Assembly (NCBI GenBank): GCA_009760855.2
Contig: WPIO01000111.1
Location: 250,001-314,000 of the forward strand
Direction of reading: 5' to 3'
DNA: 64,000 nt
DNA from: Cristatella mucedo
Lineage: Eukaryota > Bryozoa > Phylactolaemata > Cristatellidae
Shown here one piece after another: positions 34,240 to 45,345 of this stretch; positions within the stretch are counted from its first letter, which is position 1, and the number at the start of each line of letters is the position of its first letter. Made by a program: the position numbers and the translations under genes. A model generated the notes under the pieces. That model saw only the letters and a list, made by a program, of their open reading frames with translations, ran no database searches and was not told the DNA's origin.

Positions 34240-35760
34240 GGTATTTGGCCTTTCATTGCTGTCCAATGAGTCCAAAACATCCCGAACAACCTTAAAATAA
34301 CAATCTCCCACCGTTCACAATTATACCGTAGCATTTGAAAAGGTCCGAAATTGGATTGAGCTGGTGCTTGCAACTCTAGGAGCCTCCATCTTACCGTGTT
34401 AACTTGATATGGTTTGCCTGGACGGAGCGTTCTTCCTGGCGCGACTCAAGTCTCCGAAGGCACTCTGTAAACCTCACATTCCAACCCAGGATTTTGGCAA
34501 GAAGAGCGGTTCAATGTTCATTATTGATTTTTAAGTGGCTTTCGGGGTACATTCGTCAGGAATTAGAAGCAAAAGAGGGCTTCCCTGGTTTGGCTAAGGA
34601 GAATGTGCTCGTCTTTATCAGCTAAGGTCGTGGGTGCAATGAATGCGGCCTGCGTTGATCACCTTAATTGAGATTATTTCATCTTTACGAGCGATACAAT
34701 AAATAAAGATTTTATTTCTTTTGAATACAAATGACATCTCTCCCGCTCTCTCCGTTGTCTCTCTGCAATTAGCATTGGTAGGTGTTTGCTGTCGTTTTAG
34801 ACGCTTTCGGAGGTGGTTGATAATTAAGTGCTAAAGTGAGGACTATCGTAGCCTTTGCAAAAATCTACCTTAAATACACTACGAACCGTGTTGCAAAGAG
34901 AGAGCATTAGTAAATTCCGTATTTTAGCATTCGGTTGCGTTTATTTATCCTATTTTCTTAACAGACCGGCCGCTGGTTCACCTCCAAAAAATTAGTTCAC
35001 CTTATTTTCGTGAAGTCGGAGTCTGGGTAAAAAATACGGTCTCATTTATCTTCATTAAACCTAATCCAAAATGTGACTCGCTCTTCCCGTTTCGTGAGAT
35101 TAAGGCTGAACCTAAAACTTAAACTCATCTATGGGCCAACGACACCCGAGATTGTTACAGAAAGACTAAATTCTAAACTGAGTACAAGTACTTGTATCTA
35201 TTTAACTTCGTCTCTTCATTAAAGAAAAATTCTCATTTCCTCCGCGATAAATTCTAATGCGTGCATTCATTTAGCTTTTGCACCTCTTTTGAAGATATTT
35301 AAAGCCACGCTTTAAGTTGTCCGTACTTAAAACTAATGTTTAAACTGTTAAAATGTGGTCGCGAAACATTCGTTACGCTAGGCCACAGTGCAGAAAAAAC
35401 ATTCCTGACTTATAAGTGAGCTCTTGAAAATGTTTGCAACTCTGTAAATATGCCTTTTGACAGGTTTAAGCTATGACATTTATTTTTCAATAAAAGATAC
35501 AAGCATTAACCGCACTGGCCTTCCGTGTGTTTTTAAAATGCAACCTACAAAAGAATTTTGTGAAATCTTAATAGCTGCAGTGTTCTTGGACTGAAAACTT
35601 TGTTTGCCAATTACGTATGTAATAATTTCACGCAACCAAGTTATGTAGTTATATAGGGTTTCTAGCTGAAAGAACTTTTCTTCCTATAGAATCGATAACA
35701 TGTAGTGTGGTAGATAGTGATAGCTATAAGCAGCGTGTTTAATATAACTGTAGCTCGTTT
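34240..35760 (+). repeat. Segmental duplication, copy 1
   Basis: Intron-like sequence at 34240-34360 matches 39175-39310, and 34835-35760 matches 39755-40680 in the same order and orientation, for example 'GTAGTGTGGTAGATAGTGA' at about 35701 and about 40625. Together with the FN3-like exon pair this marks a duplicated exon-plus-intron block. Confidence 0.85.
34585..34710 (+). mobile_element. Degenerate tRNA-derived SINE
   Basis: Weak A box (TTTGGCTAAGGAGAATGTGC) and B box (AAGGTCGTGGGTGCAAT), with a poorly kept tail. It falls in the part of the duplication that has no match in copy 2, so it was probably inserted after the duplication. Confidence 0.45.
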
Positions 35761-35774
35761 TTGAGTAACATCCT

Positions 35775-35995
35775 ATTCAGCTGTCTGGAGCTGCTACATT
35801 CAATCTACTCACTATCTTGGCCAATCTCCTGACTCAGTCGAGCTTTTCAATTTCACTTTTGCCGTGCGATCAAGTCTGTTAGCTACAGACTTTGCACCGA
35901 GAGCCGCTTAGGCTTGGAGTGTGCTATATAAAACCCTAGCGACAGCAACCACTGACCTCCGCAGCTTTGCGGAGTTCCTGACAGATGTACATTAA
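35775..35995 (+). mobile_element. LINE family A 3' fragment
   Basis: Matches 'GAGCTGCTACTTCCATGCTA' onward to the 'GGAGTTCCTGACAGATGTAC' terminus. Truncated and diverged. Confidence 0.72.
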
Positions 35996-36867
35996 ATTCT
36001 ACCGGAGTGAACTCAGATAGCGATCATCTGGGATTCAAATTCAAACACAGAGCACATGCATAGAACTTCAGTTATGCCAGCCTTGCTATTAGTACTAAAT
36101 ATGTCTCTAAGCCTCGGTAGCTCGTGTGCACGTTAAAGAGATCGAGATTTCCCCCAATTTAGCTGCAAAACGGTCAGGGTCCATTTTTCGACCCAAGCAT
36201 CCAGGATGCCACCAAAAGATTCAGCAGATTAAGTTTGCTTTACAACCTGATCAGACCCAAGCCCCCAGCCAATGAGAAAGCAAAGTATAATTCATTAGAG
36301 GCTTTCCAGTAGAAGTATCAGGGTATAGTACCACTGCTTCATTGCTCGATTTATGTCAGTATTTTGGCACTATGCCAGGTTTTATTATTGCCCAAAAGTG
36401 TGGAATTACGAATAACTGACGAGTGACATGCTGATTCTGCACTCTAGTAGGCAGAACGTTTAAGCACGCATGTCCTCCGCATGGACTCTCAGATAGCTTT
36501 GATCCAGAATAGCCCCTGCTAGAGCTGGACTAGCAAAGCTCCAGCCGTTTGACACCTTGCTCTTTGCTAAATACCCGACATTTTTAGTGCATTCGTTTTT
36601 TCCATCTGTTCAATACTCTAAATAAATCTAGATACAAACATGGCTTGTGAAACTGCTCATTGCTAGATGTCCAGGCGGTGCATGTCACGCTCCAAAGGTT
36701 CTACTTCGGCGTCCCATAATGTTTGTGTTTTTTAATGAGCATGCAAGACTACGCCTGATACATGTTCGCATGATCATCCTAGACGTCACTGACTCTTTGC
36801 CATGCATTCTCTTGAGCTATTTGCTTGACACCTGGAAAACGATATAGTAATATATAATATATAATAT
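35996..36867. other. Unassigned sequence
   Basis: No exon recognised. ATATA-rich sequence at the right end abuts a SINE tail. Confidence 0.45.
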
Positions 36868-37006
36868 ATAATTCATTTGAACAGCGCCCCAAGAGAACTT
36901 AATCTCTATTTAGGCACTTTACATATGCCTCGGGGCTCGAGCCCACGACCTCAGCCAGGCCTTGATCGGGGCGAGCACCTTAACCACTGGACTAAACCAG
37001 CTCAGC
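36868..37006 (-). mobile_element. tRNA-derived SINE (common type), near full length
   Basis: On the minus strand: A box (GGTTTAGTCCAGTGGTTAAG), B box (GTGGGCTCGAGCCCC), then tail 'AAAGTGCCTAAATAGAGATT' and 'GGGGCGCTGTTCAAATGAAT'. It is one of the better copies. Confidence 0.9.
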
Positions 37007-37074
37007 AGTTCTCGTCGTTTGCTCCACAAGTGATTTTTTATTAGTATGATTAGTAGTAGTAGTTATAAATCATC

Positions 37075-37145
37075 GATCCTAGCAGTTGGCTCCCTGCTTG
37101 ACGGGAAGCCAGTGCAAGCCGGTGAGAAGCGTTGCAATGCAGCAG
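37075..37145 (-). mobile_element. LINE family B small fragment
   Basis: The minus strand matches the '[12 protein letters not shown]'-equivalent region (TTGACGGGAAGCCAGTGCAA on plus). Both ends are lost. Confidence 0.6.
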
Positions 37146-37490
37146 ATTATCAGTCGGTGGTGGGGAGCCGTAACTGCTCACCAAAGCTAGTCATGGCATC
37201 TTGGCTGGGCATCCCCTGACTCCTTCATATCCTCGAATTCAAACATGACCTAAGTATTTAAGTGTTGCTAATTATGCTTAAATTCAGTTTAATACAATTT
37301 TAGCTTTCCTCACAGACATAAGTAGAACTGATTATTCAACTGGTAGTCTGCCGGGCAGTTTCTCAAGCTCAATTTTTAATTGCAATATAAAAAAACACTA
37401 GCTATAGTGTAAATTGAATCGAGCATAATTGATATTGTTCTCTTTGAAACGTTCCTCACCAGCATCCTACTTGAATAATATATACTTATT

Positions 37491-37530
37491 TAACGTCAAT
37501 GATATAGCTTAACGTCAATGATATAGCTTT
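37491..37530. repeat. 19-base tandem duplication
   Basis: The unit AACGTCAATGATATAGCTT occurs twice in direct succession upstream of the FN3-like exon. Confidence 0.85.
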
Positions 37531-37645
37531 GTTTAGTAATTGAACGTGGATTATTTTACCGCTGAGTTTTGATTCAAACTCTTTCGAAAGAATTATTTTA
37601 ATACTGCTACATGAGTACATGCCTATTTGTAATTCTTATTTTTAG

Positions 37646-37966
37646 AAAAGCCTGGCATCAACAGTTCAGACTTACTAGTAACTGCAGGATGCGACAGCAT
37701 TTCCATTGCTGTTCCTGGAAGGGCCCTTACGGGAAACTTTCCCGTGTCAGGGCTCTACCTTGAATATGCTGAAGGCAAATATTTGGGAAACTCGGGAGTT
37801 TGGAACCTGACCTACAAAATGAACTCCAAAAACGACGTAATCCTCTCATTTAATGCAACTGCCGGTCAGACTTACACATACCGCTTGACAGCTGAAGGTT
37901 GTTGGGAGGGTAAATGCTACAAGAACTCTGGAAGCGAAACAACCCTCCAAGCTGCCAATCGATCAT
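37646..37966 (+). CDS. Fibronectin-III-like extracellular domain exon
   Basis: Acceptor TTATTTTTAG and consensus donor T|GTAAGT bound a 321-base exon, phase 1 at both ends, encoding about 107 residues. It reads KPGINSSDLLVTAGCDSISI, then NFPVSGLYLEYAEGKYLG, GVWNLTYKMNSKNDVILSFN and ATAGQTYTYRLTAEGCWEGK. Alternating beta-strand character, an aromatic core and 'TYTYRLTAEG' fit an FN3-like or related beta-sandwich domain. Several Asn-x-Ser/Thr sites suggest an extracellular location. It is the intact partner of the relic at 34078. Confidence 0.75.
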
Positions 37967-38289
37967 GTAAGTACAAACTAATTATGCTTGCCGTGAGGGA
38001 ACATGACTCTGAAGTCTACAAGCAGTGAGCACAGACCATACGAGTGTTCCTTCCGGCTGCCTAAGCTCCTGCAGGCTCACGAGCAGTGTAATAGCAAGCA
38101 AGGGCTCGGCAAATGACTCTGCTGTCCGGCCTAAATCCATGCCCTTGTGGCATTCTTAGGGGCATCCATGTACCACAATCTGTCGCCAGCAGTCGAGTGG
38201 ATTCGGAACGAACAAAAACTGGAAAGTGCAAAGAAAAACATAGCAGGCATGAGGGCTGCCGAAGGTGGATAAAGGATCGCGTTCCGCTC

Positions 38290-38375
38290 GCAGTAAATTT
38301 AACGAACCTATAATGCGAATGAGGTCTCTGAGAGTGCTTTATCAAGCGTATGCTTACTTGTATTATTATTATGGG
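38290..38375 (+). mobile_element. LINE family B 3' tail
   Basis: A diverged terminal hairpin (GAGAGTGCTTTATCAAGCG) with a TATTATTATTAT tail. Confidence 0.65.
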
Positions 38376-38384
38376 CGAGGGCAA

Positions 38385-38570
38385 GATCTCTCAACGCGGA
38401 AAGCCCTTTAGTGTACGAATGTGGACTGGGCTTGGCCGGCGTGGTTTTCTTAATACTTAATTTCCTCATCCTCATTCGACGTTGGAGCCATCAGACCTGT
38501 TGCTTGGTGGCTCTACTAAGCCCGACGTCAAGACGAGCAGAGGGCTGTCACAAGTGCCCACTAGAATAGC
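38385..38570 (+). other. Possible relic transmembrane-coding segment
   Basis: One frame reads LNAESPLVYECGLGLAGVV, then FLILNFLILIRRWSHQ, a hydrophobic stretch followed by basic residues as in a single-pass stop-transfer segment. It ends in a stop near 38570. No convincing splice acceptor was found. A second frame is also open, so chance is possible. It could be a dead copy of the receptor's membrane exon. Confidence 0.25.
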
Positions 38571-39174
38571 ACTGAAAAAGAATAGCTTTCATAACTTTCG
38601 CCAATTTCTGATAGCGTGGTGGTTTGACGATGGTTTACTGCAGGAGTAGCTGCATCAGTCTTTCTGAAAAAATTCTGAATCCGGAGTCCGTTACGTGAAG
38701 AATATTATATTCGTGAGGTAAGTATTTTACTACAATTTTATTAACGTAAATATATGGACTCAGTTGCTACCGAAATTACAAATAACTGTACGAGTCAGGT
38801 TTTATTTCACAGAATTGATTGATAAATTAGAAAATATTTCTGCTGAAGCTAATTACAAGTTAGACTACTAATCGTTCGCAGCATAGTCAGGATTCACTAG
38901 CCAAACTCTTTTCCGCAGAATTAATTCTATAGCCTGGCAAGAACTCTCATTTTGTAGTTTGATTAAAAAAGCACAGTCTTGCCACACGTAGTCATTTAGT
39001 AGCAGTTAATAAAATGCGTTTATAAGTGATGAGCTTGCTTGAGACTTTTCCGGATTGTTAGCGCCAATACCATCCTCACTCAAGTTGACTTACTGGAAAT
39101 GTTTTCGCTGCTTTCACAGGTGAAGTTAATGCTAGTCATTCTGAGTCTGAAGCTGAGTTATAGCGAAGTTATCA
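38571..39174. other. Unassigned intron sequence
   Basis: Nothing recognisable. It lies between the FN3-like exon and the duplicated intron block, where copy 1 has almost no counterpart. Confidence 0.45.
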
Positions 39175-40680
39175 GCCTTGCCTTTCGTTGCTGTTCAAAG
39201 AGGCCAAAATCTCTGGAACAACTTTAAAACCACAATCTCCTACGGTTGACAACGATAGAGAAGTGTTTTATAAGGTCCGAGATTCGATAAAGCAAATGGT
39301 TGCAAATCAGACGATTGCAGCCGGTGCAAAACTCCACAGTTACGCTTGTCTGTCGTTAGCCTTGCAGTTGCCACATTACACCACTTCTCGCCGACCTGCA
39401 CTGGCTACCAGTCAAGCAACGGATTGACTTCAAGGTTTTGTCGCTCACTTTTAGGTCACTTCATTCTTTAACTCCAGCCTATCTCTCAGATCTACTAACC
39501 CATCAGGCCAAGCATCGTGCTTATGTGCTTGTGCGTGCTGACACTGTGCATGTTGCCACTAACCACAGTTGCATGCTGACCCAGTGCATGTCACCCCTAA
39601 CCATGTTATTAATTGTGGTGGTTTATCAAGCATGATATCACTCACCATTTAATTGCGTTTCCCTTTGCAGCAAATGTAAAGCGCCTAAAGAGAGATTGAG
39701 TTCCCTCAGGGCACATTATCAAGTTACTAAATTTTTATTACTATTATTTAGGCATATGTGCTGAAGTAACGACGACAGTAGCCTTTGCTGAAATTTACTT
39801 TTAAGTAGCTACGAACCACGGTGCGAAGAGTGAGCACTCATGAGTTCGCTATTTTAGCAGTCCTCTGTGTCAATTTATTCTATTTTCAGACCAGAGTCGC
39901 CTCTGGTTCACCTCTGAAAAATTAGTATACGTTACATTTGTGAAGTCCGAGTCCGGGTCAAAAACACTGTTACGTTTTATCCTCGTTAAGCCTAACGCAA
40001 AAAGCGACTTTCTCTTCCCGCGTCGTGATATTGAGGCTGAACCCGCGCTTAACCTTATCCATGGGCCAAACACGCCCGTGATTGTTAGGAATTGACAAAA
40101 TAAATTCTGTGCTGTTCAGGCACTTGTATTTATCCAATTTCGTCGGTTCAGTTTAGAAAGATTCTCGCTTCCTCCGTGATAAATTCTAATGCGTACATGC
40201 AGTTTTCTTTTTGTATAGCGTCTGTAGATAATTAAAGCCGCTTAAGGTGCTGCCTAGTTCAAACTAATTTTACCAATTACAAAATGTTGTCCCGAAAATT
40301 CTTTCTGGCAAGGCTAAAGTGCAGAACGTACATTCTTGACGTAGCAGCGAGCTCTGGCAAATTATTTACCATTGCTTAAATAGGCGGTTTGACGGTTTTA
40401 GAGTATGCTATATATGCTTTTAAACCTGATACTAGAAGTAACCACGCTGGTATTTAGTTTTTTTAATGCAGCCAAAAAACATGTCGAGTGAAATCCTAAT
40501 AGCTGCATAGTTGATGGACCGAAAACGTTGTTCGCCAGTTTTGCACGTCGTAACTTCATGCAGGTGAGTTGTCTAGATGGGTTGCTAGCTGAATTACCTT
40601 CTCTTCCATAAGAAGCGAGAGGATGTAGTGTGGTAGATAGTGAACGCTATAAGCAGCGTGTCGGTAACTACTGCAGCTCG
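39175..40680 (+). repeat. Segmental duplication, copy 2 (with LINE insertion)
   Basis: Matches 34240-35760. The match is interrupted at about 39310-39750 by a LINE family B copy, which is absent from copy 1 and therefore younger than the duplication. The two copies have diverged by many substitutions. Confidence 0.85.
39310..39750 (+). mobile_element. LINE family B copy with complete 3' end
   Basis: Starts in the 'QLVQNSAAR'-equivalent and covers [18 protein letters not shown]. It has an internal deletion, then the UTR ('GTGCTGACACTGTGCATG') and hairpin tail (AAAGCGCCTAAAGAGAGATT) with an ATT-rich end. Confidence 0.88.
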
Positions 40681-41197
40681 TTCTTTAGTCGTGCTCAGTA
40701 GCTTGCTTTTCACTTTCAACGACGAGCAGCGTTTCCGCGATCTTGCGATGGATCTCTGCAATGAAAGCAGACAATCCCGTGCACTACAATCGAATCGCCC
40801 AAAACCTGCAAATTTTTTTCCCGCGAAGCCGAGAATCCAATGAAAGTCGAGTGATTGGCTCTACGGTGTCTTCTCTAGGTAGTTCCTAATCGCATACTGG
40901 ATACATCTTAGTCACTGCTCATTCATGTTATCGCTTCTCTCTTAACACCTCTAATTCTGTTCACTAGGCTGAACCAAAACAATTTCTCCGTTTAGAAAGT
41001 ATTAAATTTTGCTTCCTGTGTAAATCACGGATTGACTTAATGCTACCGAGACCAGTACCGATTGGCTATTACTTTAACGTGATGCTCTATTTTAACGTGT
41101 TAAATTGAATTTCAAAGTGCGCCTTCATATCAACTGTGTTTCAAAGGCTGTGAATATGATGCCAAACGTAAATAAAAATAACTAATGCAATTTTAAA
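40681..41197. other. Unassigned sequence
   Basis: No exon or element recognised. Confidence 0.45.
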
Positions 41198-41530
<333 letters not shown>

Positions 41531-42240
41531 TACACGTGAACACAAATACGCATGCATTTCCTGACACTAAGCAACAAAAAAGTTCTTTATAAAAAGTAAT
41601 TAGATAAATACTCAGTACAGAGGCGTCATCTTTAAAAAGATAAGAAGCTCAATTGCCACTTTTACTTCTTTCCTGCAAAGGGTAATAAGGATTTGCTTGC
41701 TGAAGCTCTTGAACTAACGACCTCTGTTGGCAAGTAGATACGCCTGACTGCTATTAAAAGACGCAATTGTTTGGGAATATTAAAACAAAAATTGTCTAGT
41801 GGTTTCAATAATCGTAACTGATGGTCAAGGAGGAACGGTAGGTTTTAAAAGACAGATTAATATGCATGTGCTTACCTACAAAACTTATTTTCTTAAACCG
41901 ACACTCTCACGTGGCATAATGGTTAGGTCATTTATGTGACTTTCGAAATAGCATCAGTTTTATATTGCAGAACTAAAAGCGCTAGATATGGCAGATATAT
42001 TCCATGTAGCCTTAGAGTTATATCACTAAAGATGTATGCCTTTAAAGTTAATGATACTTGCAATAAGGATAACATTGTCGGTGTAGTATATATATTTAAA
42101 CTAGGAGACTGACCAATCACCTGCTTAAAAGCTCATTACTGCCCCGCTTCTATCAAAAAACCTGACCAAAACTTTAGAGTCTGAGTCAATGTTTTGACTT
42201 GAGAGCGAAGCTGCTGGTTTATATGATGTATATATGATGT
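41531..42240. other. Unassigned AT-rich sequence
   Basis: Nothing recognisable seen. Confidence 0.45.
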
Positions 42241-42376
42241 ATATGATTCATTTGTATAGCGCTCCAAGAGAACTTAATCTCTATTCAGGTGCTTCGCATA
42301 TGCCTCGGGGCTCGAGCCCACGACCTCAGCCAGACCTTGGTCGGGGCGAGCACCTAAACCGCTGGACCAAACCAGA
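42241..42376 (-). mobile_element. tRNA-derived SINE (common type), near full length
   Basis: On the minus strand: A box (GGTTTGGTCCAGCGGTTTAG), B box (GTGGGCTCGAGCCCC), and tail with 'GAATAGAGATTAAGTTCTCT' and 'GGAGCGCTATACAAATGAAT'. It is probably one of the younger copies. Confidence 0.92.
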
Positions 42377-42539
42377 TCTTCTGGCACCATTTCGAAGTAT
42401 CTTTAACGTGTACAGCAACTCGTAGACTAAAAGGACGTTTCTTACTTTATCCAAGGTGGTGAATCGATGCCTCGGGGAGTTGTCTTGCAACCCCTACTTT
42501 GAAGGGTGTTAGATCAAAACTTGATTAGATTTTTATCAA

Positions 42540-42563
42540 CTATATATATATATATATATATAT
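42540..42563. repeat. (TA)n microsatellite
   Basis: Short TA array in AT-rich sequence. Confidence 0.9.
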
Positions 42564-43257
42564 GCAGGGCAAAAGGCAGATATTAACCTCTCTAAAGAGA
42601 AGAAGTCGATATATCATCTAGGTTAACCCTATCTAGAGATGAACTGTGAGATGAGGTCTGTAAGCAAAGAATCAAATATGAGCACTGAAGTATAGAAAGT
42701 CACGGAGCGTGAAGAGTCCTTCGGCGGATATTACTCTCGGGTAGTTTCTCCGACTATATTTTCAATGCTGACAACCGGGCCTGAAAAGCGACCTTTTCAA
42801 TTGAAGCGATGATCCGTTAGTAAGCTTTTGCCGGCTGTTGACTGGTTATCGGAAAGTTGGTGGTCGTCAATATTTTTTTTCTAGATCTTTTAATCCATGA
42901 TGTTAAAATATATGCAAGATTAGGAATTAGCTAAGTAGGAATTTTAAGTCGATAATTTGTTTCTAGTCAGTTTATGCACAGTTTCTCATGATCGACTGCA
43001 CAATTTTTTAGGGGGGTACGGATGATTATAATTAGGTATTTTACGCAACCATAGCTTCTTTATGGAGTATTCAATACGTTTAGAAGCGAACTACATAACA
43101 ATATTTTGTTGATTGATAGGGCTCAGTTTCACTGCTTTAGTATTAAGCGGAAGTGGTGGGTTGTATTTCACAGACTCTATTTAAGCACATTCAGAATATA
43201 TTTTAAACACCTTAAATATGCTGTAAAGAGAGTATATGTATGTTTTCATGTATTTGT
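42564..43257. other. Unassigned sequence
   Basis: No exon or element recognised. Confidence 0.45.
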
Positions 43258-44285
43258 GTATGTATCTTCGTCTGCAACTCTGCAAAGTAATCAAAACCGT
43301 GCGGGTGTTACTCAGGAGTGTTGCATAGCTCACTCACAGGCTAAGCGGCTTTCGCTACGCATTCGGTAGCCAACAGACTTCGCCTCACGCAACAAAGAGA
43401 AAGTGGGAAGCATAGCAGAGTCAGGAGAGCAGTTTAGGTAGTGAGTAGCTTCAAAGTAGATACTCAGGACCACTGAAAAGGATGAGTCATAGTCGGCAGT
43501 AGGAGAGTAGTTGTCGTTGCGTACAGATTGTGGAGGGAGTTCCACAGTCTGGGACCTGCAGAGCTAAAGCTCTATCTCCAAAGCTCTTTAAGCGGAGAAA
43601 TAGAACAGCTAACTTGTTGTCCGCACATGACCTGAGGGCGCAAAGAGGCTCAAACTGGTTCAGCAGTTCAGCTAGATACTAAGGAGCCAAGCCTTGTCGG
43701 GCCTAGTGTGTCAGCGTAAGAACTTTGCCCTGTATCCGTTGCTCAACAGGCATCCGTCCTAGCTCTTTTAGCAAAGGAGACACGTACTCAAACCTCTGGG
43801 ACTTGAAGATTAGCCTTGCAGCCATATTCCTAGTCAGCTGCACTGACCGAGTTGCTTCCTTTGGTAGCCCAGGCAAATGGGAGTAGAAATAATCTAGCCG
43901 AGACAGAACGAAGGAGCTACTTAAATTTTTTTTACAAGCCAATGTGGAAGACAGCTCCTAATATCTGATAGGGATCTGAAGTGATGGCTGGCTGTAGAAG
44001 CAGTCTTCTGAATGAAGCTTTTAAAACTGAGGCAGCTGATGAAAACGACACCTAAATTTTGAGCACGTGGTAATGGTCGCACAACAGCGCCACCTATTAG
44101 AAGATCAAAGCCTTTTAATCCAGCAACACGCTTAGGGTGTCATGTTAGCAGCAGTTCGGTTTTCTCGTCAATAAATTTCAAAAGGTTTTCCGACATCAAG
44201 GATCGAATGTCGGCAAGGCAGGCATTCAGTTTTTCGGTTGCTGCAGCAGAGTCCGACGGTTTGAATGACAGATACAGCATACCAT
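43258..44285 (-). mobile_element. LINE family A copy
   Basis: The minus strand reads from about [16 protein letters not shown] through the NFLKFIDEKTELLLT-equivalent, LDYFYSHLPGLPKEATRS, the FKSQRFEYVSPLLKELGRMP region and the 3' end. Frameshifted. The tail (TACATACACAAAT) is atypical. The YADD motif is just beyond the truncation. Confidence 0.88.
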
Positions 44286-44314
44286 TTTCATATTTATATG
44301 TTTTTTATTTATTT

Positions 44315-44450
44315 CATACCATGAAACCTTGAGTGAACTGAATCTCGATTTGAACGCTTCACAATGGCAAAGAGGCTTGAGCCCTGGACATTAGTTAATA
44401 AATACATTACCCTCGACTTTGGTTGAGGCGAACACCTTAACCACGGTCAA
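44315..44450 (-). mobile_element. tRNA-derived SINE, diverged
   Basis: On the minus strand a tRNA-like head (CCGTGGTTAAGGTGTTCGCC) precedes a disturbed B-box region (CAGGGCTCAAGCCTC) and a diverged tail (GAAGCGTTCAAATCGAGATT). Confidence 0.7.
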
Positions 44451-44589
44451 CAGTGACCCTGACAGCTTTTGCAAGCGTATGTATCGTAGTGTTGCAGCTA
44501 ATGACGAGTGGAGCCGGTTTAAATTGCGAAGAAGTGATGGCCACCATGCAATTACAAATGTTTTTTGGTAGAATGCACAATACAATCAA

Positions 44590-44790
44590 GCATAATAATA
44601 ATATTAATAATAATCATAATAATGCACTTGATAAAGCGCCCTCAGAGAACTTAATCTCTCTCTAGGCGCTTTACATTTGCTACAAAGAGAAAGCGAAATA
44701 TGGTTAGTGGTGGCATACCCATTGTCGGCACACATTATCATACCAAAGAAAAATCACAAGAACCCACTAAATTCTGTGCTGTGAAGAAAA
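44590..44790 (-). mobile_element. LINE family B 3' end
   Basis: An ATT-rich tail, intact hairpin (AAAGCGCCTAGAGAGAGATT on minus) and part of the 3' UTR with the GATTTTTCTTTGGTATG-like stretch. Truncated 5'. Confidence 0.83.
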
Positions 44791-45345
44791 GTTTTATTGC
44801 TAGCAGTTAATTATATAGATGAATCACTTACCAAAATCTAGATAGGATCTCAAAAGTGCTCCCACCAAGTTGGCTAAGGTCTCTTAATGTGAGTAGTTCT
44901 GAATACTGATCTACTAAAAGCTATTGGTTTATTTTTCTTTTTGCAGACAGTGAAATCGTTCTTCCTTGGTCATTAGACATGCGTATAGTCATAAGCATGA
45001 AAATTTGTGTCGCACTAGTGATCCATACTTCGTAAAGCTTCGTTTCAACCTGCTCTATTTACCATTGTCATACAATGGTAACCTTATTAAGTTTTAACTA
45101 AAGTAAGCTTCCTCACGCATTCGGAATTTGAACTAATTTAATGAAAAGCTATCTAAAGAGCCTCACGGGCTGCTCCTTATGGCAATTTAAGTCAGATAAA
45201 TTAAAAAGTCTTATTCTCTTGAGTTGACACTAGCCTCAAGCTGTTCCTCTCGTACACCTTAGATTTCGGTCAGCTAAGCACTGCTAGACAAAAGCTCGAG
45301 ATTTGTTGGCAGGCTTTCTGGCGGCGAAACTTGGACTAATAATAA
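44791..45345. other. Unassigned intron sequence
   Basis: Nothing recognisable seen. Confidence 0.45.
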
